Assembly (NCBI GenBank): GCA_902527105.1
Contig: CABZNT010000010.1
Coordinates: 1 to 47,552 of the forward strand
DNA length: 47,552 bases
Direction of reading: 5' to 3'
Origin: an uncultured Prochlorococcus sp.
GTDB taxonomy: Bacteria > Cyanobacteriota > Cyanobacteriia > PCC-6307 > Cyanobiaceae
Part shown: one piece after another, positions 1-7,572 of the stretch
Layout: every line of letters starts with the position of its first letter
Position numbering within the stretch: position 1 is the stretch's first letter
Translations under genes and position numbers: made by a program
Notes under the pieces: generated by a model
The model's database searches: none
What the model was told of the DNA's origin: nothing
Seen by the model: the letters and a program-made list of their open reading frames with translations, nothing else

Positions 1-152
1 AAAGAAATTTTAATAGTTTTTTGAATAATAAGAAACCTTTTTCAATTCTTTTTGGACCTAAAATTGAAAGCAAAATTACTAAAATTATGAATATTTCAGG
101 TGAATTTAAACCTAATAGTTTCATAAATTTTCATATTCTATTTGTATTTTAG
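1..152 (+). CDS. C-terminal end of an unidentified protein (cut by left edge)
   Basis: A reading frame is open from base 3 to a TAG at 150-152, giving the last 49 residues of a protein whose start lies outside the window. It ends NSFINFHILFVF. I recognise no domain. The frame could be chance, but the other two plus-strand frames are closed early, and this stretch lies outside the neighbouring minus-strand gene. Confidence 0.35.
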   Translation, partial: RNFNSFLNNKKPFSILFGPKIESKITKIMNISGEFKPNSFINFHILFVF

Positions 153-171
153 TACATGCTAAAAATTTAAT

Positions 172-564
172 CTAATTATTCTCAAAAGTTGGTAAATAGA
201 GTTCCCTATTTGATGCAATTAAACCTTCTTCTTTAAAAAAAATCTCTAGGTCTGTTAGATCATTTATATCAACAAATTCACCACAATTATCTAATATATT
301 ATTATGGGTGAAATTCCATAAATTATCCAGATATTCGTCATCATCTGGAAATGCTGCAAATTTTAAATATGTATTATTCAAAGCATATTCACTAGCAAAA
401 TCAGAATCTAGTCCTTCCCTCTTAGCATCACAGAAAACTTTAGCAAATCTTTTGCCTACAGAAGTTTGAGCACTCGATAAATCTAAATTACCTTGTATAG
501 CTTTTACACTTATTGGTGAAATAAAAATAATTATTTGTAGAATAATAGATACTAATATAAACAA
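172..564 (-). CDS. hypothetical secreted or periplasmic protein
   Basis: A 130-residue product with a clear N-terminal hydrophobic segment (about residues 3-20, ending in SVKA) that looks like a Sec signal peptide. A polar, acidic mature part follows with two cysteines (C46, C93). The mature domain includes a DDDEYLDNLWNF stretch. I do not recognise the family. It is transcribed divergently from dusB, and the 170-bp spacer is very AT-rich. It is probably a real gene because of the signal peptide and balanced composition. Confidence 0.6.
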   Translation of the reverse strand: MFILVSIILQIIIFISPISVKAIQGNLDLSSAQTSVGKRFAKVFCDAKREGLDSDFASEYALNNTYLKFAAFPDDDEYLDNLWNFTHNNILDNCGEFVDINDLTDLEIFFKEEGLIASNRELYLPTFENN

Positions 565-735
565 GAAAATACTTCCTTTTTAAATTTCAATTCAATATAA
601 ACTAGCAAAAAAAGTAATCAATTAGGCCTATTTAAGTAAAAGCACTTATTATAAATTAAGAAATAAAAAGAAAACATAAAATCACCTTTATATATGAATT
701 TATAATAAAGAAAAATTAAACAAATTTAAAATCAT

Positions 736-1743
736 ATGTCTTCAAATATAAAGCTAAAAGGAAGGGGAGTTAACAGGATAATTACGAGTAAGGTCATGCT
801 ATCGCCATTGGCAGGAGTTACAGATAACATTTTTAGGCGACTCGTACGAAAATGGGCTCCAAACTCTTTACTTTTTACAGAAATGATAAATGCCACAAGT
901 CTTAAAAAAGGATATGGAACACAAAAAATCAATCAAATAGATTTGGAAGAAGGTCCAATTGGAGTACAAATATTTGATAATAGGCCAAATGCTGTTTCTG
1001 AAGCCGCGAAACAAGCTGAGGACTCTGGAGCTTTCTTAATTGATATAAATATGGGATGTCCAGTAAAAAAAATTGCGAAGAAAGGTGGAGGCAGTGCTTT
1101 AATTAAAGACCGAAAACTTGCTATAGAATTAGTCAAAAATGTTGTAAAAGCTGTTAGGGTGCCAGTAACAGTAAAAACACGACTAGGATGGGATAGTAAA
1201 GAAGAAAATATAGAGGATTTCTTATTTAAACTTCAAGATGCGGGAGCAACGATGATCACACTTCATGGGAGAACTAGAAAACAGGGTTTTTCAGGCAGGT
1301 CAGATTGGGAAATGATCGGAAGACTTAAAAAGTTGTTGGAAATTCCAGTAATTGCTAATGGAGATATCAAAAATCCAGATGACGCTCTTAATTGTTTAAA
1401 AAAAACAAATGCTGATGGTGTAATGATTGGACGAGGAATTTTAGGATCCCCATGGAAAATAGGAGAAATAGATTATGCCATTAGAGAAAATAAAAATTTT
1501 AAAGAACCAAACACAGAAGAAAAACTATATTTAATTATTGAGCATCTTGATGAATTAATAAAAGAAAAAGGAGATCACGGCTTGCTAATTGCCAGGAAAC
1601 ATATCTCATGGACATGCAAAGACTTTAAAGGAGCATCAAATTTGAGAAACAATTTGGTTAGAGCTGTTAATGAAAATGAAGTTAAAAATTTAATAAATAA
1701 AATGATTAAAACTTTGAATAATGAAAAAATTACACTAGCTTAA
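736..1743 (+). CDS. dusB: tRNA-dihydrouridine synthase (DusB/NifR3 family)
   Basis: A flavin enzyme that reduces uridine in the tRNA D-loop to dihydrouridine. Visible motifs of the TIM-barrel domain are LSPLAGVTD (residues 22-30), the catalytic cysteine in DINMGCPVKK (C108), TVKTRLGWD, the HGRTRKQGFSG segment with FMN-binding His, VIANGDI, and the FMN phosphate-binding ADGVMIGRGILG. Its 335 residues match the family length. The ATG follows an A-rich leader without a strong Shine-Dalgarno, as is common in this window. A DUF2470 gene follows 18 bases downstream and is probably cotranscribed. Which uridine it modifies cannot be told from sequence. Confidence 0.95.
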   Translation: MSSNIKLKGRGVNRIITSKVMLSPLAGVTDNIFRRLVRKWAPNSLLFTEMINATSLKKGYGTQKINQIDLEEGPIGVQIFDNRPNAVSEAAKQAEDSGAFLIDINMGCPVKKIAKKGGGSALIKDRKLAIELVKNVVKAVRVPVTVKTRLGWDSKEENIEDFLFKLQDAGATMITLHGRTRKQGFSGRSDWEMIGRLKKLLEIPVIANGDIKNPDDALNCLKKTNADGVMIGRGILGSPWKIGEIDYAIRENKNFKEPNTEEKLYLIIEHLDELIKEKGDHGLLIARKHISWTCKDFKGASNLRNNLVRAVNENEVKNLINKMIKTLNNEKITLA

Positions 1744-1761
1744 AAAAAATTTATTCTTTAA

Positions 1762-2016
1762 ATGAAAATTATTAGTGAAGAGACAAGTAGAAGAGTTTGT
1801 GATCATATGAACAAAGATCACATTGATTTGGTTCACAAATATCTTATTCATTATGGAAAGATAACAAGATTTGAGAATGCTTATATGGAAGAAATTAATA
1901 ACAGATATATAAAAATCAACTACGATGGTCAGTCAGCAATTATCAATTTTAAAAATGAAATATCTGAAGAAGAAATTCATTCAACCTTAGTATCAATGAT
2001 CAAAGAGATTAAATAA
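1762..2016 (+). CDS. DUF2470 domain protein
   Basis: An 84-residue protein that consists almost entirely of a DUF2470 module, the domain found at the C-terminus of HugZ-type heme-utilisation proteins and in plant chloroplast relatives. Visible features are the conserved HMNKDH motif (residues 15-20), a tyrosine-rich central strand region and the C-terminal SEEEIHSTLVSM helix. The catalytic split-barrel domain of HugZ is absent, so it may bind heme or tetrapyrrole or act as an adaptor; that role is inference. It sits 18 bases after dusB on the same strand. Confidence 0.8.
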   Translation: MKIISEETSRRVCDHMNKDHIDLVHKYLIHYGKITRFENAYMEEINNRYIKINYDGQSAIINFKNEISEEEIHSTLVSMIKEIK

Positions 2017-2039
2017 AAATATTTTGTATGTGAAAGAAT

Positions 2040-2204
2040 CTAATTTTTATTTTCATAGTAATCAGTTATCTTTTTACATTCTTCAAATGAAAGCATGCTT
2101 AATCTAGATGTGGCTTTTATTTTTAGAATTGCACAAACAGCTAGTAAATCAGCGCTATCAACATTAAGTGCTTCAGAAAGCTCTAGAACCCTAAGACCTT
2201 TCAT
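2040..2204 (-). CDS. stand-alone IF-2 N-terminal-like mini-protein
   Basis: A 54-residue ORF starting ATG AAA GGT and ending TAG. The sequence MKGLRVLELSEALNVDSADL resembles the small helical N-terminal domain of translation initiation factor IF-2 (xRVYELAKELGVSSKELL). The rest of IF-2 is absent. Similar isolated domains are annotated in other cyanobacteria, so it may be a small nucleic-acid-binding or ribosome-associated protein, but no function is shown. Its ATG overlaps the end of a short ORF in another frame (2191-2262), which suggests translational coupling to the gene upstream at 2249-2485. Confidence 0.65.
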   Translation of the reverse strand: MKGLRVLELSEALNVDSADLLAVCAILKIKATSRLSMLSFEECKKITDYYENKN

Positions 2205-2248
2205 AAGTATTTAAAAAATCTTTTTCTAAATTATCAAGAACCTTGAAA

Positions 2249-2485
2249 TCAATGAGCTGCATTTTTCCCCAAACCTGCAACGAATGGAAAAGTTTGTTCA
2301 TCACCAAAAATATCTTCTGCTGAAGAATTAGAAATATTATTTTTTTTATTATCAGGCTTAATTTCTTCAATTTTATTAGAAATATTCTCTTTAATGTTAT
2401 TTTCAATTTCTTTTGCTAATAAATTATTCGTATTAGAAAATATTGAAAAAACTAATACACATAAAAACAAAATAATTCTTTTCAT
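2249..2485 (-). CDS. hypothetical small secreted protein
   Basis: A 78-residue product with an N-terminal hydrophobic segment (residues 3-18) ending at an LLAKE site, consistent with a signal peptide or membrane anchor. A low-complexity Asn/Lys/Ile region follows, then SSAEDIFGDEQTFPFVAGLG. The reading frame closes just after a G4A5 run. In a frame one base off, a tail reading MQLIDFKVLDNLEKDF continues to 2191, so the native C-terminus may be longer if a frameshift occurs. No family recognised. Confidence 0.55.
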   Translation of the reverse strand: MKRIILFLCVLVFSIFSNTNNLLAKEIENNIKENISNKIEEIKPDNKKNNISNSSAEDIFGDEQTFPFVAGLGKNAAH

Positions 2486-2586
2486 AAAAAAAATTTATCT
2501 AATACTATTGTCATACGCCAATAAAGTTATTTCGAAAAACTATATAATTTTAAAACAAATCTAAATAAAGCAAAATAAAAAAATAT

Positions 2587-2823
2587 TCATCTTCCCAACT
2601 TATTTCTATTTTTAAATCTAATTAAGAAGTAAAGACCTAGTAACAAAAGAATTGCCAAGGAGTACTGATTAAGAAAAACATAAACTATATATACGAGGAA
2701 TGGGAACAAGCACGCCCTCTTAAAATTTAATTTCTGTTCCTTTGACATGTTTTTCCAATTTAAATATTGTTCCCATTGAAAAATCTTCTTCATTTTTCTA
2801 CTTCTATTTTTACGATTAAACAT
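2587..2823 (-). CDS. hypothetical small membrane protein
   Basis: A 78-residue protein with a very basic N-terminus and a C-terminal hydrophobic hairpin (about residues 37-52 and 55-69) ending in a basic tail. An internal Met at residue 11 (MKKIFQWEQYLNW) is a plausible alternative start and removes an extra basic stretch. I recognise no domain. It is flanked by short AT-rich spacers and has no clear operon partner. Confidence 0.55.
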   Translation of the reverse strand: MFNRKNRSRKMKKIFQWEQYLNWKNMSKEQKLNFKRACLFPFLVYIVYVFLNQYSLAILLLLGLYFLIRFKNRNKLGR

Positions 2824-2929
2824 AACTTTATAAATATAGACTTGATGATTCTTATGTTAATAAACAAAATTAATCTACAATATCAAAATAAGTTTTTTTA
2901 ATTGAATAAAAATATTTTTTAAATAAAAG

Positions 2930-3349
2930 ATGAACTCAAAACCAGTTTGGAAAATAGAGAAAATTGTTTTACCTCAAGATGCAGATCATGCAGGAGTGAT
3001 GTGGCACGGTAAATATTTTAATTGGCTTGAAGAAAGCCGAATAAATGCACTTTCGGAAGTAGGTATAAGTTATTTCGAACTAACTAAAAATGGCTTAGAT
3101 TTACCTTTAATCAATACTTCAATAAAATATAAATCTCCTTTATTTCTTGGTGAAAAAATAATAATCGAGAGCGAATTCAATATTGATAAAAGTCCTAGGA
3201 TTAATGTAATTTCAAAATTTCTTAACAAGCAAAATGAAATCTTGACGATTGCTGAAGTCAATTTAGTCTTAATAAATAAACTGAATTTTTCTATAATAAG
3301 AAAAAGGCCAGATTTCCTATCCGAAGCCTTTAGTAAGTTAAACGGTTGA
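2930..3349 (+). CDS. 4HBT-family acyl-CoA thioesterase, candidate DHNA-CoA hydrolase
   Basis: A 139-residue single hotdog domain. The active-site helix motif is visible as DADHAGVMWHGKYFNWLEE; D19 aligns with the catalytic aspartate of 4-hydroxybenzoyl-CoA thioesterase. Length and motif match the cyanobacterial 1,4-dihydroxy-2-naphthoyl-CoA hydrolases that act in phylloquinone synthesis. That role is an inference from the organism type, because no other men genes are adjacent. It could instead be a general acyl-CoA thioesterase. A 65-residue membrane protein follows 42 bases downstream. Confidence 0.8.
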   Translation: MNSKPVWKIEKIVLPQDADHAGVMWHGKYFNWLEESRINALSEVGISYFELTKNGLDLPLINTSIKYKSPLFLGEKIIIESEFNIDKSPRINVISKFLNKQNEILTIAEVNLVLINKLNFSIIRKRPDFLSEAFSKLNG

Positions 3350-3391
3350 AATTATTATCCTCAAATTGAATGATTTATTAAATTATTAATT

Positions 3392-3589
3392 ATGAATATA
3401 TTTCAAGTTATTGATTCTTATCAATATGAAATGGAATCAAGATATCAAGAAAAATCAATGCTTACAAATCTTTTTACAGAGCACAAATTTATAGGATGGT
3501 TAGGGTTGTTCATAGTATTTTTCTCTATCTTTGCAATTTTTGTTTTTCAATTTCTTGAGTGGGAAAGTAATGACAATAATAAAAGTTAA
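3392..3589 (+). CDS. hypothetical single-helix membrane protein
   Basis: A 65-residue protein with a polar N-terminal half and one hydrophobic helix (about residues 33-53, WLGLFIVFFSIFAIFVFQF), then a short acidic tail. No family recognised. It is oriented with its plus-strand neighbours and spaced 40-45 bases from each. Confidence 0.55.
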   Translation: MNIFQVIDSYQYEMESRYQEKSMLTNLFTEHKFIGWLGLFIVFFSIFAIFVFQFLEWESNDNNKS

Positions 3590-3629
3590 GAAGATTTAAT
3601 GCTTATAATTCAACTGAATGACTTAAAAA

Positions 3630-3881
3630 ATGGCTATCTATTTAAAAATAACTAACCCTACAGAGGTTGTAAAAAAAAAGACCTCAAAATGGCTTACAGA
3701 TATTACACCTGAAAGAATTGATAGAAAATTGGTCGAGGATGAAGTAATAAAAGGCATTATCGAGCAATTAACATTAGAAGGAATAAAAGGAGAAATATCA
3801 GCAATTAATGGGTTTGAAGTAAATGAATCTTCAGTAATAACAAAAAATAATTTTGTTATTAGAAAAACAAAAACTTTTTAG
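3630..3881 (+). CDS. hypothetical protein
   Basis: An 83-residue soluble protein with mixed alpha/beta character and charged helices around residues 28-50. I recognise no motif. It lies 19 bases upstream of the Mrr-domain gene on the same strand, so the two are probably cotranscribed. The start ATG follows an AT-rich leader. Confidence 0.55.
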   Translation: MAIYLKITNPTEVVKKKTSKWLTDITPERIDRKLVEDEVIKGIIEQLTLEGIKGEISAINGFEVNESSVITKNNFVIRKTKTF

Positions 3882-3900
3882 ATCGACAATAAAATCTTAG

Positions 3901-4770
3901 ATGAAAATTTTTTTTATTTTAATTATTTTTATCATTTTTTTAATTTTTATAATTGCAAGAGATTATCAAATTAAAAAGAAAAAGTTTAAATTAAATAATG
4001 CCTTAAATTCCAATTTCTTCATTCGAACAATTAATAATTTAATAGAAGAAAACAAATACAATTTATTAGAGGAGAGGATCAGATTAAGGGAAATAGATGC
4101 CTACGGTAACGAGGACTATAAAAAATGGATTGGCAATCCACCTCTCGATGAAAAAGCTATTGAGAAAAATATATTAAATGGATCCAAGCGATTTAAAGAG
4201 GGTATACCATACTTCTGGGAAAAAGTAATTTTAAAAAAATTTGGCAGTATGGAATTATTTTTTGAAAAGTGGAGATCATATTGTAATGAAAATCCTACTA
4301 TTGATGATGAGATAATTGGATCTATTAGAAAGCTCGAGATTGAAGATTGGTTTGTATTCATAGCAAGTCAAATAGAGAAATCATGCTTAAACCTAATAGA
4401 AAAAAACTACTCAAGTAAAAACAAGGAAAACTACAAAAAAGGTATTAGATTTGAAAATCATTGTATGGAAATTCTCAAACAAAATGGCTGGGAAGTAAAA
4501 GAAACCCCTAATACAGGAGATCAAGGGGTTGACTTAATTGCGTCAATAAATGATTTGAGAATATGTATTCAATGCAAGGATCATGAAAAAGCGGTTGGGA
4601 ATAAAGCAGTTCAGGAGATTTCAGCTGGTAAATTATTTTGGAAAGGTACACATGCAATAATAGTCTCAAAATCTGGCTTTACAAAGTCTGCTCATCAACT
4701 AGCAAAATCAAATAAAGTGGAATTAATCAATGAATATCAATTAAAAGATTTAGAAAAGTTTATTGTTTAA
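3901..4770 (+). CDS. membrane-anchored Mrr-like restriction endonuclease domain protein
   Basis: A 289-residue protein. Residues 3-20 form a strongly hydrophobic N-terminal anchor. Residues 21-170 are a charged region of unknown fold. Residues about 180-285 are an Mrr_cat (PD-(D/E)XK) nuclease domain: RFE (residues 183-185), the metal-binding aspartate in GDQGVDLIA (D211), and QCK (224-226) as the catalytic QxK, followed by the AVQEISAGK helix and the HAIIVSKSGFT strand. All catalytic residues are present, so it is likely an active nuclease, possibly against modified or foreign DNA. The membrane anchor suggests action at the inner membrane. No methyltransferase is adjacent. Confidence 0.85.
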   Translation: MKIFFILIIFIIFLIFIIARDYQIKKKKFKLNNALNSNFFIRTINNLIEENKYNLLEERIRLREIDAYGNEDYKKWIGNPPLDEKAIEKNILNGSKRFKEGIPYFWEKVILKKFGSMELFFEKWRSYCNENPTIDDEIIGSIRKLEIEDWFVFIASQIEKSCLNLIEKNYSSKNKENYKKGIRFENHCMEILKQNGWEVKETPNTGDQGVDLIASINDLRICIQCKDHEKAVGNKAVQEISAGKLFWKGTHAIIVSKSGFTKSAHQLAKSNKVELINEYQLKDLEKFIV

Positions 4771-4775
4771 ATACT

Positions 4776-5180
4776 TTATATCAATTGTGTTAAGCCTTCT
4801 TTGTAAAGCAAAAGTGTTGTAAAAATTCCCGAGGCCCACATTAAACCTCTAGCTGCTGGGATATTAAATACATATGCACCAATATATAAAAAACGAAAAA
4901 TAGGATGAATCAATGCTGCAATTATTGCAATATTTGAGTCAGTTAAAGTAATCAAACAAAGAAGACATGCGGGTGCATGTAAGGAAATACTTTCCCAACA
5001 ATTTTGATGACACCAAACTGCTCTTTTTCCAAAAGAAGGTAATTCATCGAATAAAGCCCTTGGAGTAGCCATATTTTCAACAGAATATCCCGCTTTAACT
5101 CGCCCTATAGTTAATGGAATAATTGATAATAAAACAACACCAACGGATAGACAAAGGCTCCAGGCAAAAGCTACTTGCAT
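4776..5180 (-). CDS. MAPEG family membrane protein
   Basis: A 134-residue protein with four hydrophobic helices (about 5-25, 66-82, 83-102, 110-126). It fits the MAPEG superfamily of glutathione-dependent membrane enzymes (microsomal glutathione S-transferase-like). The family signature R-A-x-x-x-H-x-N-x-x-E is visible as KRAVWCHQNCWES (N60, E63). Substrate cannot be assigned; bacterial members often have peroxidase or conjugating activity. It is convergent with the Mrr-domain gene, with a 5-bp gap. Confidence 0.85.
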   Translation of the reverse strand: MQVAFAWSLCLSVGVVLLSIIPLTIGRVKAGYSVENMATPRALFDELPSFGKRAVWCHQNCWESISLHAPACLLCLITLTDSNIAIIAALIHPIFRFLYIGAYVFNIPAARGLMWASGIFTTLLLYKEGLTQLI

Positions 5181-5298
5181 ATGATTTAAATAATATTATT
5201 AGCTTAATAATTGAAGTTCGTTATCGTGATAAATGAAAAATCATTACCATAGATAAAACTTTGCAAAAAATGCTGTAATTTATGTTTAAAAATCTTTT

Positions 5299-5424
5299 AT
5301 GGATATTTCACAGATAGTTTTAATTTTTGCCATAAGTTTACTAATATATTTTGCTTTTCTGTTTTTAGGATTTTTTCTTAAGAATAAAAATCTAAAGGCA
5401 CAGAATCTAAAAAAAGAAGAATAG
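5299..5424 (+). CDS. 41-residue single-helix membrane mini-protein
   Basis: ATG at 5299, TAG at 5422-5424. The product begins MDISQIVLIFAISLLIYFAF and is one hydrophobic helix (residues 4-26) followed by a Lys-rich cytoplasmic-type tail. Size and shape resemble accessory photosystem subunits, but I do not recognise it as a named one. Confidence 0.5.
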   Translation: MDISQIVLIFAISLLIYFAFLFLGFFLKNKNLKAQNLKKEE

Positions 5425-5555
5425 ATTATTAATTCCACAAAAATTTATTATTTTCGCAATATTTTTATATCTTTTTGGATATATTTCATGGAAATAAAAT
5501 TTCATCCTAATAATAATAAGGGATATTTGAAATTCAATAAGACAGTTGCTGGTAT

Positions 5556-5849
5556 ATGAAAAAATTTTATAAATTTCTTAAAAGTTTTATATTTATATCA
5601 CTTTGGCTTATTTTATCCTCATTTTTAACCCAATATTGGAATACCTTTCATTGGGAATATATTTACTTAAACTTCAGAATTATATTTGATAAAGAATTTT
5701 GGTTTCTTATAGAAAAAATTCTTTTGGGATTTGATATTGGTTACTGGTTAGAAGAAGCACTAAAATTCTTAAGTTATGAAATACCTAAAGAATCTTTTAA
5801 ATATTTACCAATTTATTTCGTATTAAAGTCTATTTGGATAAGGAATTAA
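5556..5849 (+). CDS. hypothetical membrane protein
   Basis: A 97-residue protein with a basic start and a hydrophobic segment at about residues 10-27. A region rich in Trp, Phe and Tyr follows, then a hydrophobic C-terminal segment. No family recognised. It is convergent with the PAP/fibrillin gene, with a 9-bp gap. Confidence 0.5.
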   Translation: MKKFYKFLKSFIFISLWLILSSFLTQYWNTFHWEYIYLNFRIIFDKEFWFLIEKILLGFDIGYWLEEALKFLSYEIPKESFKYLPIYFVLKSIWIRN

Positions 5850-5858
5850 TTTCTATAT

Positions 5859-6401
5859 TTAATAGATTTTAATAAATTCCTTAAAGTTCTTGAATAAAGT
5901 CGGTGAATTTATTTTTCTTAAAACAAATAAAGTTCCTTTATCACCTCTGCAGATTCTAAGCTTATTACTTAAATAAGTTATCTCTAACCACCCTATTTGT
6001 TCATTATTTATTTCTTTCATAGCCTTTATATTTTTTCTTCCGAATTTAGGACCTATAACACCAGCATGTGTGAATTTGACTCCAATTTTTTTTTCATTTA
6101 TGTAATTAAATCTTATTAAAATACCAGTACCAATAATTGATTTTATTCCTCTAGGTTTAAGTAAATTTAGACCATTTAAATTAAATTGATCAAGAATTTG
6201 AAGGTTATCAATAAAAGGCGAATATTTTAAAAAAGGACTATTAGAACTACTCCACCGAAGCTCCCAGACGCCCTTTAAATCATTTCTATTTTTGCTGAAG
6301 GAAAAATCATGGCCAATTTCAAGTTCTTCGGCAATATTACGTATACTCTCTGACTTTGGAGATTTAAGAAGTAAATTTAATAAATCATTTTCGGTTTCCA
6401 T
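5859..6401 (-). CDS. PAP/fibrillin family protein (short form)
   Basis: A 180-residue protein of the plastid-lipid-associated (fibrillin) family, which binds lipids or quinones at thylakoids and plastoglobules. The typical start of the domain, LKGVWELRWSSSNSPFLKYS (residues 43-62), is visible, and the family's C-terminal signature appears as LRICRGDKGTLFVLRK. The mid-region GVKFTHAGVIGPKFGRKNIK is consistent with the lipocalin-like barrel. A second family member lies at 8833-9603. It is a cytoplasmic or peripheral thylakoid protein; no signal peptide is seen. Confidence 0.85.
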   Translation of the reverse strand: METENDLLNLLLKSPKSESIRNIAEELEIGHDFSFSKNRNDLKGVWELRWSSSNSPFLKYSPFIDNLQILDQFNLNGLNLLKPRGIKSIIGTGILIRFNYINEKKIGVKFTHAGVIGPKFGRKNIKAMKEINNEQIGWLEITYLSNKLRICRGDKGTLFVLRKINSPTLFKNFKEFIKIY

Positions 6402-6480
6402 TTAATAAACGCTGGAGTATATAGCTAAGGATAAATACTTACCTCTATGTGCTATATTCTACCCAGAATATGTTGATTTG

Positions 6481-6765
6481 ATGACAAAGAGCTATTGGTT
6501 AAAGAAAATTTCAATTCCAAATGCTGATTTATTTCTGGAATATATAAGGACAGTATTGCCTTGGATTAAATCTGTGGGAGGAGTAATAGTAAAAAGAGAT
6601 TTAATACAAGAATCAAACTCAAGTGAATGGGATGGAGGGCAGCTTGGATTAGTAATTGAATTCGAATCAAAATTTGCTGCAAAAAAAGCATTTTACTCTG
6701 AAGTATTTCAAAAATATCTGCAGTCCAGAGATTTAATGGAACTAGTAACTATAAGTACTCTTTAA
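6481..6765 (+). CDS. DUF1330 family protein
   Basis: A 94-residue protein (95 if the preceding TTG at 6478 is used; ATG is preferred). It shows the DUF1330 dimeric alpha-beta barrel pattern: YWLKKISI, then a helix, GGVIVKRD, the strand LGLVIEFES, the helix AAKKAFYSEVFQKYLQSRDL, and a final short strand. Members of this family are small ferredoxin-like-fold proteins without a clear common function. The two starts differ by one codon. Confidence 0.75.
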   Translation: MTKSYWLKKISIPNADLFLEYIRTVLPWIKSVGGVIVKRDLIQESNSSEWDGGQLGLVIEFESKFAAKKAFYSEVFQKYLQSRDLMELVTISTL

Positions 6766-6902
6766 AAAATTCAACAAATAGCGATCTCACACAAACAACT
6801 TATAAGTATTTATTACTATTAAATTATTTATGTAATATTTATAACTTCACTAGCAATAGCATATTTTGCAAAATTTAATTGTAAAAGTAATCCGTTAATC
6901 AA

Positions 6903-7082
6903 ATGAACTATTCAACAGAAAAGGACGATTATTTGATGACAACTCCATATACAAAAAAAATTCAGCAAAAATTTGAAAAGGTTAAATCTTTTTTAGAGCA
7001 AAATGGTTTTAATCCTTCATCAGAGAGCTTAATGCAAGATATAGTTAGCTCAGAAGAATATATTGCTAAAAATGGTTTATAA
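6903..7082 (+). CDS. 59-residue hypothetical protein
   Basis: ATG at 6903, TAA at 7080-7082. The product is soluble and helical with a pattern of charged residues (KKIQQKFEKVKSFLEQNGFN) and a C-terminal SEEYIAKNGL. No family recognised. It is convergent with the Psb34-like gene, with only 4 bp between them. Confidence 0.5.
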   Translation: MNYSTEKDDYLMTTPYTKKIQQKFEKVKSFLEQNGFNPSSESLMQDIVSSEEYIAKNGL

Positions 7083-7086
7083 AATA

Positions 7087-7266
7087 TCAGAATATATTCA
7101 GAGTCCTTAAATAATAAAAACCGCCTATTAGAAAAGGTAATAATATTCCAATAAATAAAAATATGGATTTCTTTGATTCGCCTTCTGATATCGGGTTAAT
7201 TTCTGGTTCAATTGCAAAACCATTTTGTCTACCACCGCTTTCGGTTGTATAACCTTTTTTATTCAT
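7087..7266 (-). CDS. Psb34-like / HLIP-like small membrane protein
   Basis: A 59-residue ORF from ATG at 7264-7266 (read on minus) to TGA at 7087-7089. The N-terminus reads MNKKGYTTESGGRQNGFAIE, which resembles the TTE-x-GGR-x-N-x-FA-x-EP motif at the start of cyanobacterial high-light-inducible proteins and of the photosystem II assembly factor Psb34. One hydrophobic helix (residues 34-51) follows, but it lacks the chlorophyll-binding ExxxxR pattern of a true HLIP. A Psb34-like role in photosystem II assembly is my best guess. Confidence 0.6.
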   Translation of the reverse strand: MNKKGYTTESGGRQNGFAIEPEINPISEGESKKSIFLFIGILLPFLIGGFYYLRTLNIF

Positions 7267-7351
7267 AAGAAAAATAATCTAAGCAGATTATCTCATGTAA
7301 AAACTTATTTAAAAAAATTTTTTACATTTAGAATTAAACTAATTTTAAGAT

Positions 7352-7486
7352 CTAATAATAGATTTCAATCTGAGATTTCAATTTGGCAGCTTTTTTTAAA
7401 AGACCTACAACTTCCTTACGGCCATTAGCAAATTCTGCCTTGTCAAGTAACTCGCTATATTTTTTTGTGATTTCCCTATGATTCAT
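7352..7486 (-). CDS. 44-residue hypothetical protein
   Basis: ATG at 7484-7486 (minus), TAG at 7352-7354. The product is soluble, helical and basic, with KEVVGLLKKAAKLKSQIEIY at the C-terminus. It looks like a small coiled, possibly nucleic-acid-binding peptide. No family recognised. The plus-strand ORF that covers part of this region (7225-7428) has less protein-like composition. Confidence 0.45.
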   Translation of the reverse strand: MNHREITKKYSELLDKAEFANGRKEVVGLLKKAAKLKSQIEIYY

Positions 7487-7572
7487 ATTATGTGTAATAT
7501 TCCATAAATTATAAAGTTACTAAAAATATTTTTTGTATAAAAGATATCAAAATAGAGTTTAAGTACCTCTAC

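Noticed and set aside
732..1136. Two minus-strand ORFs of 66 and 67 codons
   Set aside because: They lie wholly antisense to dusB, which has clear family motifs.
2191..2406. 71-codon minus-strand ORF
   Set aside because: Most of it is an out-of-frame shadow of the signal-peptide protein at 2249-2485; only its last 23 codons look protein-like and are treated as a finding.
7225..7428. 67-codon plus-strand ORF
   Set aside because: Antisense to two protein-like minus-strand small ORFs (7087-7266 and 7352-7486); its own composition is poor.
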